Position numbers and translations under genes: made by a program. Of a DNA stretch of 64,000 nt, positions 57,055 through 64,000 are shown one piece after another. The stretch's first letter is position 1, and each line of letters starts with the position of its first letter. The DNA is from Streptomonospora litoralis (GTDB lineage: Bacteria; Actinomycetota; Actinomycetes; Streptosporangiales; Streptosporangiaceae). The DNA is taken from assembly GCF_004323735.1 (NCBI RefSeq), contig NZ_CP036455.1, positions 2,661,101 to 2,725,100 on the forward strand, written 5' to 3'. The notes below the pieces were generated by a model that saw nothing but the letters and a program-made list of their open reading frames with translations, had not been told where the DNA came from and made no database searches.

Positions 57055-57870
57055 CTACTCCTCGCCGGCGGGGCCGCCGCGGGGACCGTGCCAGGCGCCG
57101 CGCGCCCGCAGCACCCGCCGCAGTCCGCGGACGTCGTCGGTGACGATCCCGTCGACTCCGGCGTCCAGCAGGTGCTCCATCACCGCGGTGTCGTTGATGG
57201 TCCACACGTGCACCTGCATGCCGAGCCGGTGCGCCGTGGCGATCACATCGCGGCTGACCAGCGGGATGCGGCCGTGGCTCAGCGGGATCTGCGCACAGAC
57301 CGGCACCCGCGGCGCCAGCGGCCGCAGCGGCGGCGCCAGCGAGGCCGCCCGCAGCAGGGCCACTTCGCGGGGCCCGCACGAGGTGGCCACCGGGCGGTCG
57401 AACAGCCGCCGCGCACGGTCGAGCCGGCGCTGGTCGAAGGAGCCGACGCACACGCGGTCCCAGGCGTCCGTGCGGCGCAGCACGCGCACGAGCGGCCCGA
57501 CGGCTTCGTCGCCCTTGATGTCGATGTTCAGCCGCACGTGCGGCCAGGAGCCCAGCAGGTCCTCCAGCAGCGGGATGGGTTCGCGCCCGGCGACGCGCGC
57601 CCGCGCCACCTCGGCGTAGGGCAGTTCGGCGATGCGCCCCCGGCGGTCGGTGGCCCGGTCCAGCGTGCGGTCGTGGAAGGCGAGCACCGCGCCGTCGGCG
57701 GTAGCGTGCGCGTCGGTCTCCAGATACCGGTAGCCCAGATCCACCGCATGCTGGAACGCGGTGGCGGTGTTCTCCAAGGCGGTGTCGACCTCACCTGCGG
57801 CGTCGGTGAGCCAGCCGCCCCGGTGGGCGAGCGCGACGGGCCCGGGCGCATCAAGGTAGCCGTGATCCAC
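57055..57870 (-). CDS. Glycerophosphodiester phosphodiesterase
   Basis: The 271-residue TIM-barrel enzyme has the GDPD signature: ALAHRGGW (catalytic His), YRYLETDAHATADG, FHDRTLDRATD (second His) and HVWTINDTAVMEHLLDAGVDG near the end. It hydrolyses glycerophosphodiesters to sn-glycerol-3-phosphate. No signal peptide is seen, so it is probably cytosolic. GTG at 57870 (VDHGYLD) is chosen because upstream sequence is not conserved. Cotranscription with the MFS gene would pair it with a transporter. Confidence 0.9.
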   Translation of the reverse strand: MDHGYLDAPGPVALAHRGGWLTDAAGEVDTALENTATAFQHAVDLGYRYLETDAHATADGAVLAFHDRTLDRATDRRGRIAELPYAEVARARVAGREPIPLLEDLLGSWPHVRLNIDIKGDEAVGPLVRVLRRTDAWDRVCVGSFDQRRLDRARRLFDRPVATSCGPREVALLRAASLAPPLRPLAPRVPVCAQIPLSHGRIPLVSRDVIATAHRLGMQVHVWTINDTAVMEHLLDAGVDGIVTDDVRGLRRVLRARGAWHGPRGGPAGEE

Positions 57871-58077
57871 AGGGAGCAGTATGCCTGCATTCCGGGGGTG
57901 CGGGCACGCCGGGACGGCCTCCCGGCGTTCCCGCCGGGACGAGAAACCCGGCATTCCAGGTGGCAACGCGGGGCCGCGCGGTGCTCTGAGTCCGTAGCGG
58001 ACGGGCGCCGTCCGCTGAGGCTCCGCGGTCGGCTCCCGGCCGCGGGGGAAGGCACGCTCTTTTCGAAGGGACGCACC

Positions 58078-58551
58078 TTGGCAGGTCACCGGTCCTCCTC
58101 GACCCTCGACAGCCCGACCCGATCACGCCCGAGTCCCGCCGCGCGCCGCGGCGCGCACTCCGCGCCCGCCCGGCCGCAGGCCCCCCGCGCCGCGGCGCGT
58201 CCGCGCGGCGTCGCCTATCCGCACCGCCGCAGTCCCGAGCAGCTCGCCCGCTTCGCGCAGCTGCTGGCCGAGGTGCTGGCCGGCGAGCGGCCCGCCCGCC
58301 AGGTGCGGCCGCTGCTGTCGCGGCGCGCCTACGAACTGCTGGCCCGCCGGGCCGGCGCCTACGCGGGCGCGAGCCGGCCCCGCCTGATGCGGACGGTGCT
58401 GCGCACGCCGGCGCCCGATGTCGCCGAGATCAGTGCGGTCCTCGACTGCGGACCGCGCTGCCGCGCACTCGCGCTGCGCGTGGCCTACGCGCAGCACGCC
58501 TGGCTGTGCACGCACATCGAGACCGACCTGTGCCGGGCGGCGGTGCGCTGA
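58078..58551 (+). CDS. Rv3235-family small protein
   Basis: A 157-residue protein: an Arg/Pro/Ala-rich N-terminus of ~45 residues, then a domain with RSPEQLARFAQLLAEVLAGE, RPLLSRRAYELLARR and VAEISAVLDCGPRCRALALR, ending WLCTHIETDLC. This pattern matches the Rv3235 family, usually found near secA in mycobacteria and Streptomyces, but here it stands alone. Function unknown. The start is a TTG with GAAGGGA seven bases upstream. A hairpin at 58569-58604 (arms GTACGGGGCG) follows its stop. Confidence 0.75.
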   Translation: MAGHRSSSTLDSPTRSRPSPAARRGAHSAPARPQAPRAAARPRGVAYPHRRSPEQLARFAQLLAEVLAGERPARQVRPLLSRRAYELLARRAGAYAGASRPRLMRTVLRTPAPDVAEISAVLDCGPRCRALALRVAYAQHAWLCTHIETDLCRAAVR

Positions 58552-58568
58552 CGCTCCGCCGGATGCGG

Positions 58569-58604
58569 GTACGGGGCGTCCGCGGTCGTGCGGGCGCCCC
58601 GTAC
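58569..58604 (+). terminator. Hairpin after the Rv3235-like gene
   Basis: GTACGGGGCG (58569-58578) pairs with CGCCCCGTAC (58595-58604) around a 16-nt loop that itself can pair CCGC/GCGG. Likely terminator. Confidence 0.6.
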
Positions 58605-58616
58605 CGGGGATGTGTT

Positions 58617-58630
58617 GGTAAGCGCCTTCC
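58617..58630. promoter_or_regulatory. LacI-type operator (upstream site)
   Basis: GGTAAGCGCCTTCC is a near-palindrome with the CG centre and GG/CC ends typical of LacI/GalR-family operators. It resembles the perfect site at 58773 and the one at 63823. Confidence 0.45.
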
Positions 58631-58770
58631 CGTAGTGTCGGGCAGGTCACAGTACCTGCTGGAGAGCGCTGACGCGCCGCCGTCCGCCCGAATCGGCCAC
58701 CGGAGGCGCGGAGGGTCGCCGATGAAGGGGGCGAATGCATCTCTGGCGTCGGAAAGCAGGTTAAAGTACG

Positions 58771-58800
58771 TTGGAAAGCGCTTTCTCAATCGAGTGATAG
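58771..58800 (+). promoter_or_regulatory. Operon promoter with embedded LacI-type operator
   Basis: GAAAGCGCTTTC (58774-58785) is a perfect 12-bp palindrome of LacI-family type. It overlaps a possible -35, TTGGAA (58771-58776), which is 18 bp from TGATAG (58795-58800). Transcription would begin close to the ATG at 58809. Binding here would block the promoter. Confidence 0.6.
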
Positions 58801-58808
58801 GACGACGC

Positions 58809-59966
58809 ATGCAAGATCGGGTGCTGGCCGTCGCCATGAACGGCGTCACCGGCCGCATGGGCTACCGGCAGCATTTGACACGCTCGGTGCTGGCGATCCG
58901 GAAGGCCGGCGGAGTCGTGCTCCCCGACGGTTCGCGGGTCGTGCCCGAGCCTGTGCTCGTGGGACGCTCCGCCGACAAGCTCCGCCGCATCGCCGAGCAG
59001 CACGGCGTCGAGCGGTGGAGCACCGACCTCGACACCGTGCTTTCGGACCCCGGCATCGAGGTCTACTTCGACGCGCAGATCACCAGCGCACGCGAGGAGG
59101 CGCTGCGCTCTGCGATCGCCGCCGGGAAGCACATCTACACCGAGAAGCCCACCGCCGCCTCCCTCGGCGGCGCCCTGGAACTGGCCAAGTTCGCCCGCGA
59201 CGCAGGTGTGCGCAACGGCGTCGTGCAGGACAAGCTGTTCCTGCCGGGCCTGCTCAAGCTGCGGCGGCTGCTCGACAGCGGCTTCTTCGGCCGGGTGCTG
59301 TCCATCCGCGGCGAGTTCGGCTACTGGGTCTTCGAGGGAGGCTGGCAGGAGCCCCAGCGCCCCAGCTGGAACTACCGCGCCGAAGACGGCGGCGGGATCG
59401 TGCTGGACATGTTCCCGCACTGGCACTACATCCTGGAGCAGCTCTTCGCCCCGGTCCGGGCGGTCACCGCCACCACGGCCACCCACATCGCCCGCCGCTG
59501 GGCCGAGGACGGCAGCCCCTACGCCGCAACCGCCGAGGACGCCGCCTACGGCGTCTTCGAATTGGAGGGCGGCATCCTCGCCCAGATCAACTCCTCCTGG
59601 TGCGTGCGGGTCGACCGCGACGAACTGGTGGAGTTCCAGGTCGACGGCACCGAGGGCAGCGCCGTCGCCGGGCTGCGCGACTGCCGCATCCAGCACCGGG
59701 TGGCGACCCCCCGCGCGGTGTGGGACCCCGACGCCCCCGCCGACCAGGGCGGCTACCGCGACCAGTGGGAGAGCGTTCCCGACAACGCCGACTTCGACAA
59801 CGGCTTCCGTACCCAATGGGAGCAGTTCATCTCCCACGTCTGCGCCGACACGCGCTTCCCCTTCGACCTGCTCTCCGGAGCCCGCGGACTGCAGTTGGCC
59901 GAGGCCGGGCTGCAGTCGGCGGCCTCGGGGCGGCGCGTCGAGTTGGAGGAGGTGGAGCTGCCGTGA
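58809..59966 (+). CDS. Gfo/Idh/MocA family oxidoreductase
   Basis: The 385-residue NAD(P)-dependent sugar dehydrogenase has an N-terminal Rossmann domain with VLAVAMNGVTGRMGYRQHL (in place of the common GxGxxG turn) and the family EKP motif in HIYTEKPTAASLG. The C-terminal alpha/beta domain includes DGGGIVLDMFPHWHYILEQL, where the conserved D and H sit in the active site. It probably oxidises a hydroxyl of a cyclic sugar, inositol or derivative. It is first in a three-gene coupled operon under the LacI-type operator. Confidence 0.88.
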   Translation: MQDRVLAVAMNGVTGRMGYRQHLTRSVLAIRKAGGVVLPDGSRVVPEPVLVGRSADKLRRIAEQHGVERWSTDLDTVLSDPGIEVYFDAQITSAREEALRSAIAAGKHIYTEKPTAASLGGALELAKFARDAGVRNGVVQDKLFLPGLLKLRRLLDSGFFGRVLSIRGEFGYWVFEGGWQEPQRPSWNYRAEDGGGIVLDMFPHWHYILEQLFAPVRAVTATTATHIARRWAEDGSPYAATAEDAAYGVFELEGGILAQINSSWCVRVDRDELVEFQVDGTEGSAVAGLRDCRIQHRVATPRAVWDPDAPADQGGYRDQWESVPDNADFDNGFRTQWEQFISHVCADTRFPFDLLSGARGLQLAEAGLQSAASGRRVELEEVELP

Positions 59967-61135
59967 GCGGTCCCCACCTGATGCTGCCGGGCGCCGACGG
60001 CCGGCTGCACGGGTTCACCCCCCGCGCCGCGCCCGCGCCCGCCCCCGGCGGCGCGGCCCGGCCGCGCTCCCGCACCGCCTACGCCGCCGCCCACGTCGTC
60101 GCCGACCCGCTCGCGGGCAACGCGATCGGCGCCCCCGCCCGGCTGGACTGGCCGGCCACCCTCGCCTTCCGGCACCACCTCTGGGACCTCGGCCTGGGTG
60201 TGGCCGACGCCATGGACACCGCGCAGCGCGGCATGGGCCTGGACTGGCCCGCCACAGCCGAACTGATCCGGCGCAGCGGAGCCGAGGCCGCCGCCCGCGG
60301 CGCGCTGCTGTGCTGCGGGGCCGGCACCGACCACCTCGACCCCGGCGCGGGCACCACCCCGGAGGAGGTCGCGGCCGCCTACACCGAGCAGTTGGAGACG
60401 GTGGAGGCCGCCGGAGCCGTCCCCGTACTGATGGCCAGCCGCCACCTCGCCGCCTGCGCCCGCGGCCCCGAGGACTACGCCAAGGTCTACGGGCGGCTGC
60501 TCGAACAGGTGCGCGCCCCGGTCATCCTGCACTGGCTGGGCACCGCTTTCGACCCGGCGCTGGCCGGCTACTGGGGCCACGGCGAGCCGGCCGAAGCCCT
60601 CGACACGGTCGCCGGGATCATCGCCGACAACGCCGCACACGTCGACGGCATCAAGGTCTCCCTGCTGGATGCCGACCTGGAGGTGCGGCTGCGCGAAAAG
60701 CTGCCCGCCGGGGTGCGGCTCTACACCGGCGACGATTTCAACTACCCCGAGTTGATCGAGGGCGACGACCGCGGCCACTCCGACGCGCTGCTGGGAGTCT
60801 TCGCCGCCATCGCCCCGGCCGCGGCCGCGGCGCTGCGGGCGCTCGACGCCGGCGACACCGAGGGCTACCGGGCCGCGCTGGAGCCCACCGTGCCGCTGGC
60901 CCGCCACCTCTTCGCGGCGCCCACCTTCTACTACAAGACCGGGATCGCGTTCTTGAGCTGGCTCAACGGGCACCAGCCCGGATTCACCATGGTCGGCGGC
61001 CTGCACAGCGCCCGCGACCTCGTCCACCTGTCGCAGGCGCTGCGCCTGGCCGACGCCGCCGGGGTGCTCACCGACCCCGAGTCGGCCGTCGCCCGGATGC
61101 GGGGGCTGCTGGAGATCTCGGGGGTGCGGTCGTGA
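59963..61135 (+). CDS. DUF993 family protein, aldolase-like
   Basis: The 390-residue protein matches DUF993, distantly related to the dihydrodipicolinate synthase/N-acetylneuraminate lyase TIM-barrel aldolases. The segment HVDGIKVSLLDADLE has the Lys expected for a Schiff base, and YTGDDFNYPELIEG and FYYKTGIAFLSWLNG are conserved-looking. No member has an established reaction to my knowledge. GTG start overlapping the previous stop (GTGA) shows translational coupling. A retro-aldol step on the oxidised sugar is inferred from fold and context. Confidence 0.82.
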   Translation: MSGPHLMLPGADGRLHGFTPRAAPAPAPGGAARPRSRTAYAAAHVVADPLAGNAIGAPARLDWPATLAFRHHLWDLGLGVADAMDTAQRGMGLDWPATAELIRRSGAEAAARGALLCCGAGTDHLDPGAGTTPEEVAAAYTEQLETVEAAGAVPVLMASRHLAACARGPEDYAKVYGRLLEQVRAPVILHWLGTAFDPALAGYWGHGEPAEALDTVAGIIADNAAHVDGIKVSLLDADLEVRLREKLPAGVRLYTGDDFNYPELIEGDDRGHSDALLGVFAAIAPAAAAALRALDAGDTEGYRAALEPTVPLARHLFAAPTFYYKTGIAFLSWLNGHQPGFTMVGGLHSARDLVHLSQALRLADAAGVLTDPESAVARMRGLLEISGVRS

Positions 61136-62040
61136 ACACGGCAGGAGCACAGAGCAAAACCGGCGCACCGACCGCGCTCGACGTCCCCTCCGGCGTGCCC
61201 GCGGGGGCCGCTCCGGAACCCGGGGACCCGCGCCTGGCGCGGCTGTCGCTGAACCAGAAGACGCTCGACCGGTGCAGCGTGCCCGAGGCGGTCGAGGGCT
61301 GCCTGCGCGCCGGCATCGGCTCCATCGGGCTGTGGCGCGAACACGCGGCCGATACCGGCATCGCCCGTTCGGCGCGCCTGGTGCGCGAGGCCGGGTTGCG
61401 GGTGTCCTCCTACTGCCGCGGCGGCTTCCTCACCGGATACGACCGCTCCGCAGCTCTGGAGGAGAACCGCCGCGCCCTCGACGAGGCCGCCGAACTGGGC
61501 GCGCCGTGCCTGGTGATGGTGGTGGGCGGACTGCCCGAGGGCGACCGCGACCTCGTGGGCGCGCGCGAGCGGATGACCGAGGCGATCGCCGACCTGGCGC
61601 CCTACGCCGCGGAGCGGGGCGTGTGCCTGGCCCTGGAGGCGCTGCACCCGATGTTCTGCGCCGACCGGTCGGTGCTGGCCACCCTGGGCCAGGCGCTCGA
61701 CGTCGCCGAGCGCTTCCCCGTCGGCCGGGTGGGCGTCGCGGTGGACACCTACCACGTGTGGTGGGACCCCCGCGCCTACGCGGAGATCGCCCGCGCAGGC
61801 GAGCGCATCGCGATCTTCCAGGTCTGCGACTGGGTGCTGCCGCTGCCGGCTGACCCGCTGCTGGGACGCGGCATGGTCGGCGACGGACACGCCGACATCC
61901 CGGCACTGCACCGTGCCGTCGACGCCGCCGGCTACACCGGCGACATCGAGGTGGAGATCTTCAACGCCGACGTATGGGCGGCCGACCCCGACGCAGTGCT
62001 GGCCACCCTGGCCCGCCGCCACGCCCGGTACCTGGCCTGA
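61132..62040 (+). CDS. Sugar phosphate isomerase/epimerase family TIM barrel
   Basis: The 302-residue protein belongs to the AP-endonuclease-2-like TIM-barrel family. It has IGLWREHAADTGIARSARLV, a metal-binding Glu in CLALEALHPMF, VGVAVDTYHVWWDP (Asp and His ligands) and the final Glu in GDIEVEIFNADVW. The N-terminal ~30 residues are a non-conserved extension. It overlaps DUF993 by four bases (GTGA). Such enzymes isomerise keto sugars or act as keto-sugar lyases or dehydratases; the exact reaction is not readable. Confidence 0.88.
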   Translation: MNTAGAQSKTGAPTALDVPSGVPAGAAPEPGDPRLARLSLNQKTLDRCSVPEAVEGCLRAGIGSIGLWREHAADTGIARSARLVREAGLRVSSYCRGGFLTGYDRSAALEENRRALDEAAELGAPCLVMVVGGLPEGDRDLVGARERMTEAIADLAPYAAERGVCLALEALHPMFCADRSVLATLGQALDVAERFPVGRVGVAVDTYHVWWDPRAYAEIARAGERIAIFQVCDWVLPLPADPLLGRGMVGDGHADIPALHRAVDAAGYTGDIEVEIFNADVWAADPDAVLATLARRHARYLA

Positions 62041-62053
62041 GGTACCCCTGATC

Positions 62054-62097
62054 CCTGCGCGGGCGGGTCACGCCGGCCCTGTGCCCGCCCGCGCAGG
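62054..62097. terminator. Bidirectional terminator
   Basis: A 14-bp perfect stem CCTGCGCGGGCGGG pairs with 62084-62097 around a 16-nt loop, between the isomerase operon and the convergent LacI gene. Confidence 0.7.
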
Positions 62098-62248
62098 CAC
62101 TCCGCTCGAAGGCGCGAGGCACATGGCGCGGCCGGGCCGTCGGCCCCGCCGAAACGTGTCCCCGAAACCGCCCGGGCGATCGACGCGTGTGCGGGCCCCC
62201 GCGGTGGCCGGCCGGGCGGCTCGGGTCCGGTGTGCGAACCGGGACCGC

Positions 62249-63283
62249 CTATGCGCGCGCGGGCGCCGCGGTGCTCGCGCGGACGACGACCTCGCCCGAG
62301 ACCGGAACGGTACGCGGTTCGGCGCCTTCGTCCTCGTCCAGGGCCAGCCGCGCGGCCTCCTCGCCCATCCACTCCAGGGGCAGGCGCACCGTGGTCAGTC
62401 CGGGTGTCAGGTCGCGCAGCGTGGGGATGTCGTCGAACCCGGCCACCGACAGGTCGTCGGGCACCTCCAAACCCGCGTCGCGCAGGGCGGCGACGGCGCC
62501 GGTGGCCATGACGTCGTTGACGGCGAACAGGCAGGTGGCGTCGGTCTCGGCGGCGAGCAGGCGGCGGGTGGACTCGTAACCCCCGTCGCGGGTGAAGGCG
62601 CCGTGCACGACGCTGCGCGGGTCCAGTTCGATGCCGGCTTGCGAAAGGGCGGCGTGGAATCCGTCCAGCCGGTCGCGTGCGGTGCGCAGGTTGGTCGGCC
62701 CGGCCAGGATCGCGAAGCGGCGGTGGCCCAGGCCGATCAGGTGGCGGGCCAGCTCGGCGGCGCCGTCGCGGTTGCTGGGCACGACGGTGTCGGCGGGCAG
62801 TCCCTCCTGGGACACGCAGGCGATGCGCCCTCCGCGCCCGGTGAAGGCGGCGATCTCGTCGGCCAGCCGACGGGTCGTCTCCTCCTCGATGGTGCGGCTT
62901 CCGGCGAGGACCACCGCGCGGGCGCGGTGCGAGCGCAGTGTCGCCAGCAGCTCCATCTCGCGGTGCGGCGTCCGCCCGGTGGTGCCCAGCACCACCACCA
63001 GACCCTCGTCCTCGGCGGCGCGCGTGACGCCGGAGGCGATGCTGGAGAAGTAGGGGTCGGCGATGTCGTGCACGATCAGCCCGACGAGCGAGCTGGTGTT
63101 GCGTGCGAGGGTCTGCGCGGAGGCGTTGGCGAGGTAGCCGAGCTCGTGGGCGCTTGCGGTGACCCGGTCGTGCAGCTTCCGCCCGACCTGGCGGGTGCTG
63201 CCGTTGAGGACGCGCGAGGCGGTGGCCAGGGAGACGCCGGCGTGCCGTGCGACCTGTTCCAATGTCACGTATCCGTTGCCCAC
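62249..63283 (-). CDS. LacI-family transcriptional regulator
   Basis: The 344-residue regulator has the N-terminal HTH VTLEQVARHAGVSLATASRV then LNGSTRQVG, and a periplasmic-binding-protein-like sensor domain (SSLVGLIVHDIADPYFSSIA; then VAGFDDIPTLRDLTPGLTTV). GTG start with AAAGGTGAGG upstream. It converges on the dehydrogenase/DUF993/isomerase operon and is the obvious candidate to control it through the GGAAA-type operators. One such site lies just upstream of its own start, suggesting autoregulation. The inducer is unknown. Confidence 0.93.
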   Translation of the reverse strand: MGNGYVTLEQVARHAGVSLATASRVLNGSTRQVGRKLHDRVTASAHELGYLANASAQTLARNTSSLVGLIVHDIADPYFSSIASGVTRAAEDEGLVVVLGTTGRTPHREMELLATLRSHRARAVVLAGSRTIEEETTRRLADEIAAFTGRGGRIACVSQEGLPADTVVPSNRDGAAELARHLIGLGHRRFAILAGPTNLRTARDRLDGFHAALSQAGIELDPRSVVHGAFTRDGGYESTRRLLAAETDATCLFAVNDVMATGAVAALRDAGLEVPDDLSVAGFDDIPTLRDLTPGLTTVRLPLEWMGEEAARLALDEDEGAEPRTVPVSGEVVVRASTAAPARA

Positions 63284-63306
63284 GGCCTCACCTTTCGCGC
63301 CATCCT

Positions 63307-63320
63307 GGAAAACACTTTCC
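63307..63320 (-). promoter_or_regulatory. LacI-type operator in the lacI leader
   Basis: GGAAAACACTTTCC is a 5+5 bp inverted repeat 24 bp upstream of the lacI GTG. It probably mediates autoregulation. Confidence 0.55.
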
Positions 63321-63479
63321 GTAATTCGATCATAGGCAGATGCCCGAGTGCTCACCAGCCGGAATCGTGTCACGGGCCGGTGATGCCCGCCACCCGGAAC
63401 CGGCGGGGCCGCCCGCGACGGCCGGCAAGTTCGGGATGCCGCACGAGCGGGCGGGGGGCGCCCACGGCCCACCGCCTTC

Positions 63480-63492
63480 GGAAACCGTTTCC
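63480..63492. promoter_or_regulatory. LacI-type palindrome
   Basis: GGAAACCGTTTCC is a perfect odd-centred palindrome about 200 bp upstream of lacI. It could serve as an auxiliary operator for looping or belong to an undetected transcript. Confidence 0.45.
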
Positions 63493-63822
63493 GCCGGTTG
63501 CGTGCGCCGCGGCCGGTGCGGGCGCCAGCCTAACGGTTCGGGCGCAGCGGGAGAGCTGAACGCGTGGTGCCGACGGGTCGGACGCGGACGCCGCCGCCGG
63601 AAACCGGATTCCGCGCCGGGATGGGGGATCGAGAGAGCGCCGGGCCGCGGGTGGCCGGACGTGACGTGCATGGGACCCCACTTCCAGGCGCGGGTTGCCG
63701 AGGAGCCCTCCTGCGGTCACCCGCACACCGTCACCGCGGAGATGCCGGGTGCACCCGGCGCCGAATCCGGCACATGAAGGGTGCAGCCCGACCGGGCGTC
63801 CGGCTCGGCGCCTACCGCGAAC

Positions 63823-63836
63823 GGAAAGCGCTTACC
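63823..63836. promoter_or_regulatory. LacI-type operator near right edge
   Basis: GGAAAGCGCTTACC shares the AAGCGCTT core with the operator at 58773. No gene start is recognised downstream on either strand within the window. Confidence 0.4.
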
Positions 63837-63945
63837 AACCAGCTTTGGCACGCTCGCGCGGCATCATCAACGCCGCCCGCCTCCGGCCCGCCGCCGGCGG
63901 GGGGCGGGGGCGGAGCATGCGAGCCGCCGCGAACGGCGACCGGCG

Positions 63946-64000
63946 TCAGCCCGCCGGCGGCGTAGCGGGCTCCGGCGCGTCGAGTCGGGTGCGGGCGGCC
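63946..64000 (-). CDS. Possible C-terminal end of a minus-strand gene (partial)
   Basis: Read on the minus strand from the window edge, 17 codons (AARTRLDAPEPATPPAG) end in TGA at 63948-63946. Fifteen of 17 third positions are G or C, and the composition is typical of an actinobacterial C-terminus. Too short to assign a function. Confidence 0.35.
   Translation of the reverse strand, partial: AARTRLDAPEPATPPAG

Larger units (their letters stand above)
63284..63945. other. 662-bp intergenic region with several operator-like palindromes
   Basis: No convincing gene. It holds GGAAA-N4-TTTCC at 63307-63320, GGAAACCGTTTCC at 63480-63492, GGAAACCGGATTCC at 63599-63612 and GGAAAGCGCTTACC at 63823-63836, all in the LacI operator style. 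The first lies in the lacI leader; the others have no adjacent gene start in the window. Confidence 0.55.

Noticed and set aside
63340-63777. A 145-codon frame between lacI and the right edge
   Set aside because: Pro/Gly/Arg-rich with no domain; it runs through several operator-like palindromes.

Overview
The window is 64 kb of high-GC DNA with strong third-position G/C bias, frequent GTG starts and SD-type ribosome sites. It carries a complete Pup-proteasome locus together with RbpA, polyphosphate glucokinase, TatA/TatC and DUF397/XRE-type genes. That set points to an actinobacterium of the Streptosporangiales/Streptomyces type. I would guess Nocardiopsaceae, but the sequence alone does not fix the genus. 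About 52 protein genes are supported, two of them partial at the window edges. I saw no rRNA, tRNA, CRISPR array, prophage or complete insertion sequence.

Left part (1-20603): the end of a LigD-type polymerase gene, a VAO-family FAD oxidase, a MerR regulator, and gcvP behind a glycine riboswitch whose expression platform appears to hide the ribosome site. Next come a TPR protein, an alpha/beta hydrolase, a DUF5999 protein, endonuclease V, a ThrE-type exporter, a two-component system, a RecB-like Fe-S nuclease, an M50/CBS membrane protease, an XRE regulator with a SLOG protein, polyphosphate glucokinase, and the tRNA m1A58 methyltransferase TrmI.

Core (20604-36900): arc/mpa, dop, pup, prcB, prcA, pafA, a two-domain FKBP lipoprotein, a fused pafBC, a small membrane protein, tatA, tatC, a DUF397 protein and a HelY-type helicase. 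This is the conserved actinobacterial proteasome neighbourhood. Pup is deamidated by Dop, ligated to substrates by PafA, and recognised by Arc, which feeds the PrcA/PrcB core. PafBC is known elsewhere as a DNA-damage activator. Matches to the SigR (disulfide stress) promoter GGAAT-N18-GTT lie upstream of both arc and pup. A third lies upstream of rbpA at 51.5 kb.

Right part (36901-64000): a GT4 glycosyltransferase, then a 903-bp gene-free stretch with three adjacent inverted repeats, including a perfect 60-bp palindrome. After it come an acyl-CoA dehydrogenase, a sugar ABC operon (ATPase, binding lipoprotein, and two permeases, one with a 150-residue extracellular insertion), and a convergent MsiK-type ATPase. 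Then follow lnt, fxsA, a HAD-IIA phosphatase, rbpA, a P450-like protein lacking the ExxR motif, an F420-type nitroreductase, an S37 peptidase, an MFS transporter with a glycerophosphodiesterase, and an Rv3235-type protein. The last cluster is a three-gene translationally coupled operon (Gfo/Idh/MocA dehydrogenase, DUF993 aldolase-like protein, TIM-barrel isomerase) with a convergent LacI regulator. Matching GGAAA-type operators sit at both ends of that cluster. It is probably an uncharacterised sugar or polyol catabolic module.
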